Notes: a model not told the origin generated them from the sequence alone. Positions 9,303-20,453 are shown, counted from the stretch's first letter. The stretch: 64,000 nucleotides of DNA from Pseudomonas schmalbachii (GCF_017589465.1 NZ_JAELYA010000002.1:708205-772204); one strand, 5' to 3'. Program-made: numbers and translations.

Positions 9303-10465
9303 CAGCGACTCTCCCTGGAACGCATATCGCGCTGCTGCAAGTCATTCGCCACCCGCGAACCCAGGTCCGGCGCGCCGCTCGTAGTGCTGGGCGCAGCGCT
9401 CGCGCCAGTCGCGGCACGGCTACCGCCGACCATCTTGTCCAGCGGCAGGTAGAGCAGGTTGTTCTGCCCCTGCTGGCCAGTCACCATGACCTTGCTGGTC
9501 TGGCTCATGACTTCCTGCATGGTGTCGATGTACAGGCGTTCGCGCATGACATCCGGCGCCTTGCGGTATTCGGTCACCAGCTTGGTAAAGCGATCCGCCT
9601 CACCTTGGGCACGGGAAACGACTTCATCGCGGTAGCCATTGGCCTCCTCGATGATGCGCTGTGCCTGACCACGCGCCTCAGGAACCACGCCATTGGCGTA
9701 GGCCTCGGCCTGGTTCTTCTCGCGCTGCTCATCCTCGCGAGCACGGATCACGTCGTCGAACGCTTCCTGTACCTCACGCGGTGCGGCAGCGCTCTGGATG
9801 TTCACCTGGGTCACGGTGATGCCGGTCTTGTAGGTGTCGAGGAACCGCTGCAGGCGCTCGCGTACCTCGGTGGCCATCTGCTCACGCCCCTCGGTGAGGA
9901 TGCGGTCCATGGTGGTGGAACCCGCCACGTGGCGCAGGGCGCTCTCAGTCGAGTGCTGCAGGCTGACTTCCGGCTGGTCGACGTTGAGCACGAAGTCCTG
10001 CAGGTTGCTGATCTTGTACTGCACGGTGAGCGGCACTTCGACGATGTTCTCGTCCTCGGTGAGCATCTGCCCCTGCTTGGTGTAGGCACGCTCGCGGGTG
10101 ACGTTCTCCTGGAACTTCTTGTCGATCGGAGGGAAATAGAAGTTCAGGCCGGGGCCAACCGTTTCGTGGAACTTGCCGAAGCGCAGGATCACTGCCTGCT
10201 CCTGCTCGTCGACCACGTAGATGGCGTTGTACAGCCAGAGCACGGCGAGCACGGCCAGGCCGATGCCGAAGATGCCCAGCCCGCCGCCCTTGCCGCCGGA
10301 GCCGAAGCCCCCGCCGCTGCGCTTCTTGCCAAAGATACCGTTCAGGCTGTCCTGCAGTTTGCGGAAGGCCTCATCCAGGTCAGGCGGTCCCTGACGACCG
10401 CCACCACGGCGACCGCCCCAGGGGTCCTGGTCGTTCTTGTTGTCACCCGGCTCATTCCAGGCCAT
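9302..10465 (-). CDS. hflK: HflK, membrane-anchored regulator of FtsH protease
   Basis: This 387-residue protein starts at the ATG giving MAWNEPGDNK; an ATG four codons upstream is less likely by comparison with the family. A Gly/Arg-rich cytoplasmic N-terminus (WGGRRGGGR, then a GGGFGSGGKGGG tract) precedes one transmembrane segment near residues 70-88. The SPFH domain (VVDEQEQAVILRFG) and a long charged coiled coil follow. The C-terminal 40 residues are rich in Ser, Ala and Thr. It is the partner of HflC. Confidence 0.96.
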   Translation of the reverse strand: MAWNEPGDNKNDQDPWGGRRGGGRQGPPDLDEAFRKLQDSLNGIFGKKRSGGGFGSGGKGGGLGIFGIGLAVLAVLWLYNAIYVVDEQEQAVILRFGKFHETVGPGLNFYFPPIDKKFQENVTRERAYTKQGQMLTEDENIVEVPLTVQYKISNLQDFVLNVDQPEVSLQHSTESALRHVAGSTTMDRILTEGREQMATEVRERLQRFLDTYKTGITVTQVNIQSAAAPREVQEAFDDVIRAREDEQREKNQAEAYANGVVPEARGQAQRIIEEANGYRDEVVSRAQGEADRFTKLVTEYRKAPDVMRERLYIDTMQEVMSQTSKVMVTGQQGQNNLLYLPLDKMVGGSRAATGASAAPSTTSGAPDLGSRVANDLQQRDMRSRESR

Positions 10466-10561
10466 AGCGCTCTCCATCTGAATAACGCGAAAACGCGCCT
10501 ACGGCGCGCCCACCAATGCTACAGAATGCCTGGGCCGCTGCCAAAAACAGCGCCCCGGGCT

Positions 10562-11863
10562 TTATTGCAAAGTGTGTTGCGCAATGAACTCCGCCGGCTG
10601 CCAGCCTTCGCGGCTCACCAGGCGATTCAGCTCCACTCGCGGCAGGCGAACCTGCAATAGCGCATGTCCCTGTTCGTCGTGCTCTTCCGACTGCACCGCA
10701 CCCAGCGCGAAGAATTGCGCACGCAAACGTCCGAGGCGCTGCGGCAGGCACAGGGTACCCACGAACAGGTCGTCGCCGAGCAATTCGGCCACAGCCTGTT
10801 CGAGAAGCTCAAGACCGCGTGACTCGCGGGCGGAAAGCCAGACCCGCACCGGCTTGCCATTTTCGTCGCGCTGGATCTGCGCTTCGAAGTCCGGCAGCAG
10901 GTCGATCTTGTTGTACACCTCGAGCATCGGCAGCTCGTTGGCACCGATCTCGTCCAGCACCGCATGCACCTGCTCGATATGGGCGGTGCGATCCGGCTCA
11001 TGGGCGTCGATCACATGCAGCAGCAGGTCGGAATTGCTCGACTCCTCCAGCGTAGCGCGGAAGGCCTCGACCAGCTTGTGCGGCAGATGACGAATGAAGC
11101 CCACGGTGTCGGCCAGCACGATCGGCCCGATGTCCTCCAGCTCGAGGCGGCGCAGGGTCGGGTCGAGGGTGGCGAACAACTGGTCGGCGGCATACACCTC
11201 GGAGGTCGTCAGCACGTTGAACAGTGTGGACTTGCCGGCGTTGGTGTAACCCACCAGCGAAACCGAGGGAATATCGGCGCGACGACGCCCGCGCCGAGCC
11301 TGCTCGCGCTGGCTGCGGACCTTTTCCAGGCGCTGCTTGATCTGCCGGATACGCCCACGCAACAGGCGGCGGTCGGTTTCCAGCTGGGTTTCACCCGGAC
11401 CACGCAGACCGATACCACCCTTCTGCCGCTCAAGGTGAGTCCAGCCCCGTACCAGGCGCGTGCTCATGTGTTCGAGCTGGGCCAGCTCCACCTGCAGTTT
11501 GCCCTCATGGGTACGGGCGCGCTGGGCGAAGATGTCGAGGATCAGTCCGGTGCGATCGAGCACGCGGCATTCCAGCGCCCGCTCGAGGTTACGCTCCTGA
11601 CTGGGGGTCAAGGTGTGATTGAAAATGATCAGCTCGACCTTTTCGGCCTGCACAAGGTCGTGAAGCTCTTCGACCTTGCCGCTGCCGATCAGGAACTTGG
11701 CTGAGGGCTGGTGGCGCGAAATGCTGATGAAAGCCACGGACTCCGCGCCCGCCGAACGAGCCAGCTCCTGGAATTCCTGAGGATCTTCGCGCGCCTCGGG
11801 GTCCGAACCTTCCAGATGGACCAGGATGGCCCGTTCCCCACCGCCCGGGCGCTCAAAGAACAA
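10562..11863 (-). CDS. hflX: HflX, ribosome-associated GTPase
   Basis: This 433-residue protein has the HflX N-terminal domain, a helical region with the GLRGPGETQLETDRR signature near residue 150, and the G domain: G1 GYTNAGKSTLFN, G3 DTVGF, G4 NKIDL. HflX splits stalled or heat-damaged 70S ribosomes. It lies 12 bases after hfq in the Hfq superoperon order hfq-hflX-hflK-hflC and is separated from hflK by 96 bases. Confidence 0.96.
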   Translation of the reverse strand: MFFERPGGGERAILVHLEGSDPEAREDPQEFQELARSAGAESVAFISISRHQPSAKFLIGSGKVEELHDLVQAEKVELIIFNHTLTPSQERNLERALECRVLDRTGLILDIFAQRARTHEGKLQVELAQLEHMSTRLVRGWTHLERQKGGIGLRGPGETQLETDRRLLRGRIRQIKQRLEKVRSQREQARRGRRRADIPSVSLVGYTNAGKSTLFNVLTTSEVYAADQLFATLDPTLRRLELEDIGPIVLADTVGFIRHLPHKLVEAFRATLEESSNSDLLLHVIDAHEPDRTAHIEQVHAVLDEIGANELPMLEVYNKIDLLPDFEAQIQRDENGKPVRVWLSARESRGLELLEQAVAELLGDDLFVGTLCLPQRLGRLRAQFFALGAVQSEEHDEQGHALLQVRLPRVELNRLVSREGWQPAEFIAQHTLQ

Positions 11864-11875
11864 GACAGGCTCCCG

Positions 11876-12154
<279 letters not shown>

Positions 12155-12155
12155 C

Positions 12156-12169
12156 TAGATGTAGTAGTC
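12156..12169 (-). promoter_or_regulatory. 14-base element shared by the hfq and rnr leaders
   Basis: GACTACTACATCTA on the minus strand, 32-45 bases upstream of the hfq ATG, is identical to the element upstream of rnr (4854-4867). It lies in the 105-base gap between miaA and hfq. Confidence 0.45.
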
Positions 12170-12229
12170 GTATTGGCTAAACGCCGTCCTTTTAGCCCCA
12201 AGGATAGACGGCCAAATCAGGTCTCGATC

Positions 12230-13183
12230 CTATATGGAGATGGCCCCAAGGTATTTCAAGGTCCGCGGCAGATTGTCGCCTGCCAGGCTGTCCAACCAGT
12301 GTAGATTGCTCCAGCTGCGCAGCCAGGTGAACTGGCGCTTGGCCAGTTGCCGGGTGGCAATGATTCCGCGCTCCTCCATTTCAGCGTAGGACAGTTTGCC
12401 ATCCAGGTAATCCCATACCTGTCGGTAACCTACTGCGCGAATGGACGGCAGGCCGGCGTGCAAGTCATCTCTTGCGCGAAGACCTTCGACCTCGGAAACG
12501 AAGCCCTGTTCCAGCATCAGGCGAAAACGTTGCGCGATACGCGCGTGCAGGATCTGGCGTTGCAGCGGGGCGATCGCCAGATGGACGGCATTATACGGCA
12601 ATTGACTGCCTTCAGGCGCATTTTCCCCCGCCTGGCGCCGCCGGTGCTCGCTCATCGAAATTCCGCTGACGCGATAGACCTCCAGGGCGCGGGTCAGGCG
12701 CTGCGGATCGTTGGGATGAATGCGCTGCGCCGACTCGGCATCTACCTCGGCGAGCTGCCGATGCACCTCCGCCCAGCCCTCGACGGCGGCCAGCGCCTCT
12801 ATTTCCGCGCGCACCGCGGGATCGGCGCTGGGCATGTCGGCCAGCCCTTCCAGCAATGCCTTGAAATACAACATGGTGCCGCCGACCAGCAGCGGAATGC
12901 GTCCGGCCGCGGTGATTTCCGCCATCGCCGCCAGGGCGTCGGCGCGAAACTCGGCGGCGGAATAGGTCTCCGACGGATCGCGGATGTCGATCAGGCGATG
13001 AGGAAACTCTGCCAGCACCTCGCGGGAGGGCTTGGCGGTGCCGATATCCATGCCCCGGTAGACCAGTGCGGAATCCACGCTGATCAACTCACAGGGCAGC
13101 ACGCGCGCCAGGTCCAGCGCCAGATCGGTCTTGCCGGCGGCGGTCGGGCCCATGAGAAAGATGGCGGGAGGCAGCGAAGACAT
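12230..13183 (-). CDS. miaA: tRNA dimethylallyltransferase
   Basis: This 317-residue protein has the P-loop [16 protein letters not shown], the [17 protein letters not shown] loop, and the C-terminal [10 protein letters not shown] segment of MiaA. It transfers a dimethylallyl group to N6 of A37 in tRNAs reading UNN codons. It lies between mutL and hfq on one strand, the standard mutL-miaA-hfq order. Confidence 0.97.
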   Translation of the reverse strand: MSSLPPAIFLMGPTAAGKTDLALDLARVLPCELISVDSALVYRGMDIGTAKPSREVLAEFPHRLIDIRDPSETYSAAEFRADALAAMAEITAAGRIPLLVGGTMLYFKALLEGLADMPSADPAVRAEIEALAAVEGWAEVHRQLAEVDAESAQRIHPNDPQRLTRALEVYRVSGISMSEHRRRQAGENAPEGSQLPYNAVHLAIAPLQRQILHARIAQRFRLMLEQGFVSEVEGLRARDDLHAGLPSIRAVGYRQVWDYLDGKLSYAEMEERGIIATRQLAKRQFTWLRSWSNLHWLDSLAGDNLPRTLKYLGAISI

Positions 13184-13223
13184 CGAAAGCTCGTATGAAA
13201 GGTACGCAGGGTGGATCGAGTAT

Positions 13224-13254
13224 GTAGGATGGGTCGAACGAAGCGATACCCATC
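13224..13254. repeat. Single intergenic repeat (GTAGGATGGGT...ATACCCATC family)
   Basis: One arm of the family GTAGGATGGGT-GA-CG-AGCGATACCCATC lies in the 93-base gap between mutL and miaA. The same family occurs at 19751-19780, 45903-45993, 54904-54934 and 60034-60113. Confidence 0.8.
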
Positions 13255-13276
13255 AATGGATATCGCCCGCGCTACC

Positions 13277-15181
13277 TCATCGACCGCGCAGGAACAGCTT
13301 GTCCAGCTCGTCCAGGCCGAGCTGGGTCCAGGTCGGACGGCCATGGTTGCACTGGCCGCTGCGCTCGGTGATCTCCATGTCGCGCAGCAGCGCATTCATC
13401 TCCGGCACGGTCAGGCGGCGGTTGGCACGCACCGCACCGTGGCAGGCCATGGTCCCGAGCAACTCGTTGAGATGCGCCTGGATGCGGTCGCTGGTGCCGT
13501 ACTCCAGCAGGTCGGCGATCACGTCGCGCACCAACTGGGTCGCCTCGGCCTGCTTGAGCAGGGCGGGAATCTGGCGGATCGCCAGGGTCTCCGGACCCAG
13601 CCGCTGCAGTTCGAAACCGAGCTTCTGGAACCAGCCGGAATGCTCCTCGGCACAATCGGCCTCACGCTCGCTGACGGCGATGGACTCCGGCACCAGCAAC
13701 GGCTGGCCGCGCAAACCTTCGCTGGCCATGGCGATCTTCAGGCGCTCGTAGGTGATGCGCTCGTGGGCCGCGTGCATGTCCACCAGCACCAGACCGTGGG
13801 CGTTCTCGGCGAGGATGTAGATACCCTTGAGCTGCGCCAGGGCGTAGCCCAGCGGCGGGATGTCCTGCGCGCTTTCCGGCAACGCCTGTGGCGCCGACGT
13901 GTCGGACAGCGGCGCGAAGAAGGTCTTGTAGGCGCCCTGCGCCTCGGCCAGCGGCGGAACCTCCTGGCGCGGCGGCTGATAGCCGTACCCGGAGCCGGAA
14001 GACGGCGCGCCGCTCGCGCGCGTCTCCCAGGAACGCGCCGCAGCCGGAGCTTCCAGTACGCTCTCCGCCAGGCGCATCTCGCCCTGCGGACCGAACTCGC
14101 CCGCTGCCTGCCCGGTGGGGCGCTGCACGGTCAGGGTGGTCGCCCCCGGCGGCGCCAGTTGGTCGTCCGGTCGCACCTCGGCCAGCGCCCGGTGCAGGGT
14201 GCCATAGAGGAAGTCGTGGACCATGCGGCTGTCGCGGAAGCGCACCTCATGCTTGGTCGGATGCACGTTGACGTCGACCACCGCCGGATCGACCTCGAAG
14301 AACAGCACGAAGGTAGGATGACGGCCGTTGTACAGCACGTCGCGATAGGCCTGGCGCACCGCATGGGCGACCAGCTTGTCGCGCACCATGCGACCGTTCA
14401 CGTAGAAATACTGCAGGTCCGGCTGGCTGCGCGAGAAGGTCGGCAAGCCGACCCAGCCCCACAGGTGCAGGCCGTTGCGCTCGACTTCGATGGGCAGCGC
14501 CTGTTCGAGGAAGCCCGAGCCGCACACCGCGCCCACGCGCCGCGCGCGAGCCAGTTCATCGGCCGCCTCGTGCAGGGAGAAGATGGTCTTGCCGTTGTGC
14601 CGCAGGTGGAAGGCCACATCGAAGCGGGCCAGCGCCAGGCGCTTGATGACTTCCTGCAGGTGATCGAATTCGGTCTTCTCGGCGCGCAGGAACTTGCGTC
14701 GCGCCGGGGTATTGAAGAACAGGTCGCGGACTTCCACGCTGGTGCCGACCGGATGCGCCGCCGGCTGCACGCGCGTCTGCATGTCGCGGCCCTCGGTTTC
14801 CACCTGCCAGGCCTGCTCGGCATCGGCGGTGCGCGAAGTCATGGTCAGGCGCGAGACGGAGCTGATCGAGGCCAGCGCCTCGCCGCGGAAGCCCAGGCTC
14901 ATCACCCGTTCCAGGTCTTCCAGTTCGCGGATCTTGCTGGTGGCGTGGCGCGCCAGGGCCAGCGGCAGGTCGTCGGCCGGAATGCCGCCGCCGTCGTCGC
15001 GCACGCGCAGCAGTTTGACGCCGCCCTGCTCCACCTCGATGTCGACGCGCCGGGCGCCGGCATCCAGGCTGTTTTCCAGGAGTTCCTTGATCACCGAGGC
15101 GGGGCGCTCGACCACCTCGCCCGCGGCGATCTGGTTGGCCAGCCGCGGACTCAGCAGCTGGATACGGCGATCATCGGTCAT
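13277..15181 (-). CDS. mutL: DNA mismatch repair protein MutL
   Basis: This 634-residue protein has an N-terminal GHKL ATPase domain with [24 protein letters not shown] and GFRGEAL. A Pro/Gly/Ala-rich linker (about 345-430) follows, then the C-terminal dimerisation/endonuclease domain. The metal-binding endonuclease motif is present as [12 protein letters not shown], as expected in a Dam-less Pseudomonas. It overlaps amiB (ATG of mutL across the amiB stop), so the two are coupled. Confidence 0.97.
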   Translation of the reverse strand: MTDDRRIQLLSPRLANQIAAGEVVERPASVIKELLENSLDAGARRVDIEVEQGGVKLLRVRDDGGGIPADDLPLALARHATSKIRELEDLERVMSLGFRGEALASISSVSRLTMTSRTADAEQAWQVETEGRDMQTRVQPAAHPVGTSVEVRDLFFNTPARRKFLRAEKTEFDHLQEVIKRLALARFDVAFHLRHNGKTIFSLHEAADELARARRVGAVCGSGFLEQALPIEVERNGLHLWGWVGLPTFSRSQPDLQYFYVNGRMVRDKLVAHAVRQAYRDVLYNGRHPTFVLFFEVDPAVVDVNVHPTKHEVRFRDSRMVHDFLYGTLHRALAEVRPDDQLAPPGATTLTVQRPTGQAAGEFGPQGEMRLAESVLEAPAAARSWETRASGAPSSGSGYGYQPPRQEVPPLAEAQGAYKTFFAPLSDTSAPQALPESAQDIPPLGYALAQLKGIYILAENAHGLVLVDMHAAHERITYERLKIAMASEGLRGQPLLVPESIAVSEREADCAEEHSGWFQKLGFELQRLGPETLAIRQIPALLKQAEATQLVRDVIADLLEYGTSDRIQAHLNELLGTMACHGAVRANRRLTVPEMNALLRDMEITERSGQCNHGRPTWTQLGLDELDKLFLRGR

Positions 15182-16617
15182 TGCTGTACCGCCAGCGCCG
15201 TAGCGGGAATCTTCAGTACCTGGCCGATGCGCACGCTGTCGCTCTTCAGCTCGTTGGCGTTACGCAGCGCCGACATGCTGACGTCGTAGCGGCTGGCGAT
15301 CATCGACAGACTCTCGCCGGAACGCACCACGTGCTCGCGCGGACCGACGGCGAGCTGGCCGCTGTCGCGCAGCGAAGCCAGGTAGGTGCCCGGCGGCGGC
15401 GTCTGCTGGAAGTACTGGCGGATGCCGCTGGAGATCGAGCGCGCCAGGGCCTGCTGGTGCGAAATACTGGCCAGCTTCTGCGATTCGCCCGGGTTGGAGA
15501 TGAAGCCGGTTTCCACCAGAATCGACGGAATATCCGGCGACTTCAGCACCATGAAGCCGGCCTGCTCGACCCGCCGCTTGTGCAGCGAGGTGATGCGACC
15601 GACGTTGGTCAGCACCTTGTGGCCGACGTCCAGGCTCGACGACATGGTCGCGGTCATCGACAGGTCGAGCAGCACGCCCGCCAGCATGCGGTCCTTGTCA
15701 TCCAGGTTGACGCCACCGTCACCGCCGATCAGGTCGGAGCGGTTCTCGGTGTCCGCCAGCCAGCGGGCGGTCTCGGAAGTTGCGCCGCGATCGGACAGGG
15801 CGAATACCGAGGCACCGAAGGCGCTGCGGCTGGGCGCGGCGTCGGCGTGGATGGAGACGAACAGGTCGGCGCCCTTCTTGCGGGCGATCTCGGTGCGCTT
15901 GCGCAGCGGAATGAAGTAGTCGCCGGTACGCGTCAGTTCGGCGCGGAAGCCCTTCATCTGGTTGATCTGCCGCTGCAGTTCGCGGGCGATCGACAGGGTG
16001 ATGTTCTTCTCGTGCAGGCCGCCAGGGCCCAGTGCGCCCGGGTCTTCGCCGCCGTGACCGGCGTCGATGGCGATGACGACATCGCGCTTGCCGCCAGCCG
16101 GAGCCGGCAGCTTGGCCACAGGCTGGGTTGGCGTGACAGGCACGGCCGGTGCGTTCGGCGTCGGCGTGGCCGGGACTGGAGGAGCGAGGTCGGCGCCCTG
16201 GTCATACAGATCGACCACCAGACGGTTGCCGTACTGCTGGTTGGGCGGCAGGACGAAGCTCTTCGGCGTTACCTGGGTGGACAGGTCGAGCACCAGGCGC
16301 ACGTCGTTCGGCGTGCGCTGTGCCGAACGCACCGCGGTGATCGGGGTGTTGGACAGCTTGAGCTTGTCCAGCACAGTGGTCAGCTGGGCGCCATTGACGT
16401 CGATGACGATGCGATTGGGCGCGCTCAGGGTGAACAGGCTGTGCTGCACCGGGCCGGACAGATCGAACACCAGGCGGGTGTTGTCCGGCGCGCGCCAGAT
16501 GCGCACGCTCTTGATTTGCGTGGCGGCAAGAACCTCGCCGGCACCGAATGTCAGCAGAACGATGAAACCGGTCAACAACGCCCGCAGGCGCAACCCCCAA
16601 CCCATGTTTATTCTCAT
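15178..16617 (-). CDS. amiB: N-acetylmuramoyl-L-alanine amidase, AmiB type
   Basis: This 479-residue protein has a signal sequence ([17 protein letters not shown] then hydrophobic to about residue 30), an AMIN domain (about 35-140), a Pro/Ala/Thr-rich linker, an Amidase_3 catalytic domain and a C-terminal LysM domain (about 430-472). Zinc ligands are recognisable in [12 protein letters not shown], in the SIHAD block and in VETGFISNP. It cleaves the stem peptide from MurNAc during septum splitting. I chose the ATG overlapping the tsaE stop as ATGA; two other in-frame ATGs nearby are possible. Confidence 0.94.
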   Translation of the reverse strand: MRINMGWGLRLRALLTGFIVLLTFGAGEVLAATQIKSVRIWRAPDNTRLVFDLSGPVQHSLFTLSAPNRIVIDVNGAQLTTVLDKLKLSNTPITAVRSAQRTPNDVRLVLDLSTQVTPKSFVLPPNQQYGNRLVVDLYDQGADLAPPVPATPTPNAPAVPVTPTQPVAKLPAPAGGKRDVVIAIDAGHGGEDPGALGPGGLHEKNITLSIARELQRQINQMKGFRAELTRTGDYFIPLRKRTEIARKKGADLFVSIHADAAPSRSAFGASVFALSDRGATSETARWLADTENRSDLIGGDGGVNLDDKDRMLAGVLLDLSMTATMSSSLDVGHKVLTNVGRITSLHKRRVEQAGFMVLKSPDIPSILVETGFISNPGESQKLASISHQQALARSISSGIRQYFQQTPPPGTYLASLRDSGQLAVGPREHVVRSGESLSMIASRYDVSMSALRNANELKSDSVRIGQVLKIPATALAVQQ

Positions 16618-17078
16618 GCTCCTGTGGTCAGGGTGGCGCACCAGGCTTCGCCCCGCGCACCGTGCGGTTCAAGGCGCAGCGTGCGGCCACCCGCTTGCGG
16701 GACAATGGTAATGTCCAGGTCCGCCTTTGGCAAAATGCCCGTACCGCGCTCGGCCCACTCGATCAGGCACAGCGCATCGCCCTCGAAGTAGTCGCGGATG
16801 CCGAGATATTCCAGTTCTTCCGGATCGGCCAGGCGGTAAAGATCGAAATGGAAGGCGCGCTTGCCATCGATCTCATAGGGCTCGACCAGGGTGAAGGTCG
16901 GGCTCTTCACCGCTCCGACATGGCCGAGGCCACGCAGAATGCCGCGTGACAGGGTGGTCTTGCCGGCGCCCAGGTCGCCGTGCAGGTAAATGACGCCCCT
17001 TCCCCCGCTGACCGCCGCGATCCGCCCGCCCAGTTCGTACATGGCTTCCTCGCCATCGGCGAACAGATTCAAAGACAT
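16614..17078 (-). CDS. tsaE: tRNA threonylcarbamoyladenosine biosynthesis ATPase TsaE
   Basis: This 154-residue protein carries the Walker A GDLGAGKTTLSRGI and the SPTFTLVEPYE and DLYRL segments typical of TsaE. With TsaB and TsaD it forms the complex making t6A37 in ANN-decoding tRNAs. It is coupled on both sides: the last bases of nnr overlap its start by 10 bases, and its stop overlaps the amiB start. Confidence 0.96.
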   Translation of the reverse strand: MSLNLFADGEEAMYELGGRIAAVSGGRGVIYLHGDLGAGKTTLSRGILRGLGHVGAVKSPTFTLVEPYEIDGKRAFHFDLYRLADPEELEYLGIRDYFEGDALCLIEWAERGTGILPKADLDITIVPQAGGRTLRLEPHGARGEAWCATLTTGA

Positions 17079-18568
17079 GGGTTCGACTCCTCAAGTAACT
17101 GACGAACGGCAGGGATCAGATCACTGGCGGCCAGGCCTCTCCCGGCGCCACCAAGACTCTCGCCGGCTCGGGCATGCAACCAGACGGCCAGACAGGCCGC
17201 ATCGAATGTTTCCATTTCCTGCGCCAGCAGGGCGCCGACCACACCGGACAGCACATCCCCCAGCCCTGCCCCGGCCATCGCCGGATGGCCATGGGAACAC
17301 AGCGCCAGGCGACCGTCCGGGGCTGCGATCAGGCTGCCTACGCCCTTGAGCACGACCACCGCCTGGTAACGATTGGCCAGTTCGCGCGCGGCAGCGGGAC
17401 GATCCGCCTGAACTTCCGCCGTCGAACGCCCCAGCAGGCGCGCCACCTCGGCAGGATGCGGGGTAATCACCCAGGACTGCGTCGGCCGGGTGACCGCTTC
17501 CTCGGCCAGAAGGTTGAGCGCATCGGCATCCCACACCTGCGTCTTGTCCAGGCTGGCCGCCGCACTGACCAGACAGCGCCCCCAGGCATTGCGACCAATG
17601 CCCGGCCCCACCACCAGCACATCGGCTCGCTGGGCCAGGCGCAGCAGATCGGAGGACGACACCACACCATGCGCCATCAGCTCCGGCCGCCGGGCCAGGG
17701 CGCTGACGACATGCTGCTCGCGGGTCGCCAGCGAGACCAGGCCGGCGCCGCAACGCAGCGCGCTTTCCCCCGCCAGCAACGCGGCGCCGCCCATGCCGCT
17801 GTCGCCGCCGATCACCAGCAGGTGCCCGTAGAGCCCCTTGTGCGCGGCCTTCGGGCGTGGCGCCAGCCTGCCGAGACTGGCCGGAGCCAGGCGGACCGCC
17901 AGCGGATTGGCCGGCAGCAGGGCCGGATCGGCATCGAGATCGGCGAACGCCAGCTCGCCGCAGCAGTCCGGACCGTGGGCTGTGAACAGGCCGAGCTTCA
18001 GGCCGATGAAGGTCACGGTGAGCTGTGCGCGCACCGCCACACCAAGGATTTCGCCGGTATCCGCGCTGAGTCCGGAAGGGATATCCACAGCCAGCACCGG
18101 CAGACCACTGGCGTTGATCCGCTGGATCGCCCCGGCATAGGGCTCACGCACCGCGCCGCCCAGACCGGTGCCGAGCAGGGCATCGACCAGCACGCCATGC
18201 AGTTCGCAATCGTCAGTCCAGGGCTGCACCGCGACCCCGGCCGTCAGCGCCTCGGCATGGGCCGATGCGGCGTCGCCGGCAAGCCGTGAGGTTTCGCCCA
18301 CCGCCAGTACCCGCACGCTCCAGCCGGCGCGCTGCGCCAGGGCGGCGATCAGGTAGCCGTCGCCGGCATTGTTGCCATGCCCGGCCAGCACGGTGATTGC
18401 CCCGGCATCCGGCCAGCGCCGGCGCAAGGCGCGCCAGGTGGCGTGGGCGGCACGCTGCATGAGTTCGAAACCCGGCGTGCCGGCGGCGATGATGCGCGCA
18501 TCGAGGTCGCGCACCTGGGCGGCACTGTAGAGAGCGGTCGGCAGATCGTCGTGGGGATGCGGATTCAT
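17069..18568 (-). CDS. nnr: Bifunctional NAD(P)HX epimerase/dehydratase
   Basis: This 499-residue protein joins a YjeF_N epimerase domain (about 10-215; GHGNNAGDGYLIAALA) to a YjeF_C/carbohydrate-kinase-like dehydratase domain (about 225-495; HKGLYGHLLVIGGDSGMGGA and GAGLGDVLSGVVGALL). Together they repair hydrated NADH and NADPH. I chose the ATG giving MNPHPHDDLP; the reading frame is open 27 codons further, but that extension overlaps the promoter region of the divergent queG. It is the first gene of the nnr-tsaE-amiB-mutL-miaA-hfq run. Confidence 0.93.
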   Translation of the reverse strand: MNPHPHDDLPTALYSAAQVRDLDARIIAAGTPGFELMQRAAHATWRALRRRWPDAGAITVLAGHGNNAGDGYLIAALAQRAGWSVRVLAVGETSRLAGDAASAHAEALTAGVAVQPWTDDCELHGVLVDALLGTGLGGAVREPYAGAIQRINASGLPVLAVDIPSGLSADTGEILGVAVRAQLTVTFIGLKLGLFTAHGPDCCGELAFADLDADPALLPANPLAVRLAPASLGRLAPRPKAAHKGLYGHLLVIGGDSGMGGAALLAGESALRCGAGLVSLATREQHVVSALARRPELMAHGVVSSSDLLRLAQRADVLVVGPGIGRNAWGRCLVSAAASLDKTQVWDADALNLLAEEAVTRPTQSWVITPHPAEVARLLGRSTAEVQADRPAAARELANRYQAVVVLKGVGSLIAAPDGRLALCSHGHPAMAGAGLGDVLSGVVGALLAQEMETFDAACLAVWLHARAGESLGGAGRGLAASDLIPAVRQLLEESNPCL

Positions 18569-18643
18569 CTGGCGGGGAAATTCGGCGACTGAGTGAAGGT
18601 CTGGCAGAATTATACCCACCCTGGCCCCGCTTTCCCGCTCCGC

Positions 18644-19708
18644 ATGCATGATTCAGCCCCCAACTTCCACGATATCGCCCAGCACATAAAGGACTGGGGG
18701 CGCGAGCTCGGCTTTCAGCAGGTCGGCATCAGCGGCCTCGACCTGGAAACCCACGGCGCGCACCTGCAGCGCTGGCTGGAGGCCGGCTACCACGGCGAGA
18801 TGGACTACATGGGCGCCCACGGCAGCAAGCGCTGGAGGCCGGACGAACTGGTGCCCGGCACCCTGCGGGTGATTTCCCTGCGCATGGACTACCTGCCGGG
18901 CGACACGCGCATGGCGGAAGTCCTCGCCGCTCCGGAGAAAGCCTACGTCTCGCGCTATGCGTTGGGCCGCGATTACCACAAGCTGATCCGCAAGCGCCTG
19001 CAGCAACTGGCGGAGCGCGTGCAGCAGGCGGTCGGCCCGTTCGGCTACCGCGCCTTCGTCGACAGCGCGCCGGTGCTGGAGAAGGCCATCGCCGAACAGG
19101 CCGGGCTCGGCTGGATCGGCAAGAACACCCTGGTGCTGAACCGCAAGGCCGGCAGCTACTTCTTCCTCGGCGAACTGTTCACCGACCTGCCGCTGCCGGT
19201 CGATCCGCCGCACGGCACGGAACACTGCGGGCGCTGCTCGGCGTGCCTGGACATCTGCCCGACCGCGGCCTTCGTCGCGCCCTATGTGCTGGACGCGCGG
19301 CGCTGCATTTCCTACCTGACCATCGAGCTGAAGGGTTCGATTCCCGTGGAGTTGCGCTCACTGATCGGCAACCGGGTGTTCGGCTGCGACGACTGCCAGA
19401 TGGTCTGCCCGTGGAACCGCTTCGCCCGCGCCACCGACAAGGGCGACTTCCAGCCCCGCCACCATCTGGACAATGCCGGGCTGGCCGAGCTGTTCCTCTG
19501 GACCGAGGACGAGTTTCTCACCCGCACCGAAGGCTCGCCGCTGCGCCGCGCCGGCTACGAGCGCTGGCTGCGCAACCTGGCCGTCGGGCTGGGCAATGCG
19601 CCGTCGACCATTCCGGTACTGGAAGCGCTCAGGGCGCGGCGGGAGTTTCCGTCGGAGCTGGTGCGCGAGCATGTGCAGTGGGCGCTGGGGCGGCATGGCG
19701 CCCTGTAG
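18644..19708 (+). CDS. queG: Epoxyqueuosine reductase QueG
   Basis: This 354-residue protein has the QueG cobalamin-binding region, two 4Fe-4S cluster motifs (CGRCSACLDICPTAAF near 205 and CDDCQMVCPWNRF near 250) and a C-terminal HEAT-like tail. It performs the last step of queuosine synthesis on tRNA. It is divergent from nnr. The TAG stop codon lies inside an intergenic repeat of the GTAGGTTGG family beginning at 19705, so the repeat defines the end of the protein. Confidence 0.95.
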   Translation: MHDSAPNFHDIAQHIKDWGRELGFQQVGISGLDLETHGAHLQRWLEAGYHGEMDYMGAHGSKRWRPDELVPGTLRVISLRMDYLPGDTRMAEVLAAPEKAYVSRYALGRDYHKLIRKRLQQLAERVQQAVGPFGYRAFVDSAPVLEKAIAEQAGLGWIGKNTLVLNRKAGSYFFLGELFTDLPLPVDPPHGTEHCGRCSACLDICPTAAFVAPYVLDARRCISYLTIELKGSIPVELRSLIGNRVFGCDDCQMVCPWNRFARATDKGDFQPRHHLDNAGLAELFLWTEDEFLTRTEGSPLRRAGYERWLRNLAVGLGNAPSTIPVLEALRARREFPSELVREHVQWALGRHGAL

Positions 19709-19780
19709 GTTGGCGCTGAACGCAGTGAAGCCCAACACCCAGCGGGCGGCATGGGTATCGCTGCGCTCAACCCATCCTAC
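19705..19780. repeat. Two intergenic repeat arms between queG and orn
   Basis: A GTAGGTTGGCGCTGAACGCAG...GAAGCCCAAC arm (19705-19736) is followed by an inverted arm of the GTAGGATGGGT family (19751-19780). The two belong to different families, so this is a mixed pair. The first supplies the queG stop codon. Confidence 0.8.
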
Positions 19781-19820
19781 GATGGCTGAGCGCCCGCTCC
19801 TACGAAAGCCCCTTCGCGGA

Positions 19821-20363
19821 TCAGAGCTTGATGAAATGCTCGCGGTAATGCTTCAGCTCGGCGATGGACTCGCGGATGTCGTCCAGCGCCAGGTGGGTGT
19901 TGCCCTTCTTGAAGCTGTCGCGCACCTGCGGGGCCCAGCGTGCCGCCAGTTCCTTGAGGGTTGAGACGTCGAGGTTGCGGTAGTGGAAGTAGGCTTCCAG
20001 CTTCGGCATGTGCCTATAAAGGAAGCGGCGGTCCTGGCAGATGCTGTTGCCGCAGATCGGCGAGGCGCGCTTCGGTACCCACTTTTCGAGGAAGACCAGG
20101 GTCTGCGCCTCAGCCTCGGCGGCGGATATGCGGCTCTCGCGGACCCGCTGGGTCAGGCCGGACTGGCCGTGCTGGCGGGTGTTCCACTCGTCCATGCCGG
20201 CGAGGATTTCCTCCGGCTGGTGGATGGCGATCACCGGGCCTTCTTCGAGGACGTTGAGCTGGCTATCGGTGACGATGGTCGCCATTTCGATGATGACGTC
20301 CCGGTCCGGGTCCAGCCCGGTCATTTCCAGGTCGATCCAGATCAGGTTCTGCGGGTTCTGCAT
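19821..20363 (-). CDS. orn: Oligoribonuclease
   Basis: This 180-residue DEDDh exonuclease has [21 protein letters not shown] (first Asp and Glu), the middle Asp region and [11 protein letters not shown] with the last catalytic residues. Orn degrades 2-5-mer RNAs and, in Pseudomonas, pGpG, the breakdown product of cyclic-di-GMP. It is divergent from rsgA with a 90-base shared promoter region. Confidence 0.97.
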   Translation of the reverse strand: MQNPQNLIWIDLEMTGLDPDRDVIIEMATIVTDSQLNVLEEGPVIAIHQPEEILAGMDEWNTRQHGQSGLTQRVRESRISAAEAEAQTLVFLEKWVPKRASPICGNSICQDRRFLYRHMPKLEAYFHYRNLDVSTLKELAARWAPQVRDSFKKGNTHLALDDIRESIAELKHYREHFIKL

Positions 20364-20453
20364 GATGCGGCTCCTAGGCTACAGCCCGGTAGTTTAGCGG
20401 GAAGCGCGCGGACGCATGCTAAACTCGCCGGCGATTTTCCCTATGGATCGGAT

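Noticed and set aside
10466..10561. Possible terminator between hflX and hflK
   Set aside because: An imperfect stem around GCCCGGGGCGCTG can be drawn, but its T-run is in the loop and not after the stem, so read-through into hflK is likely.
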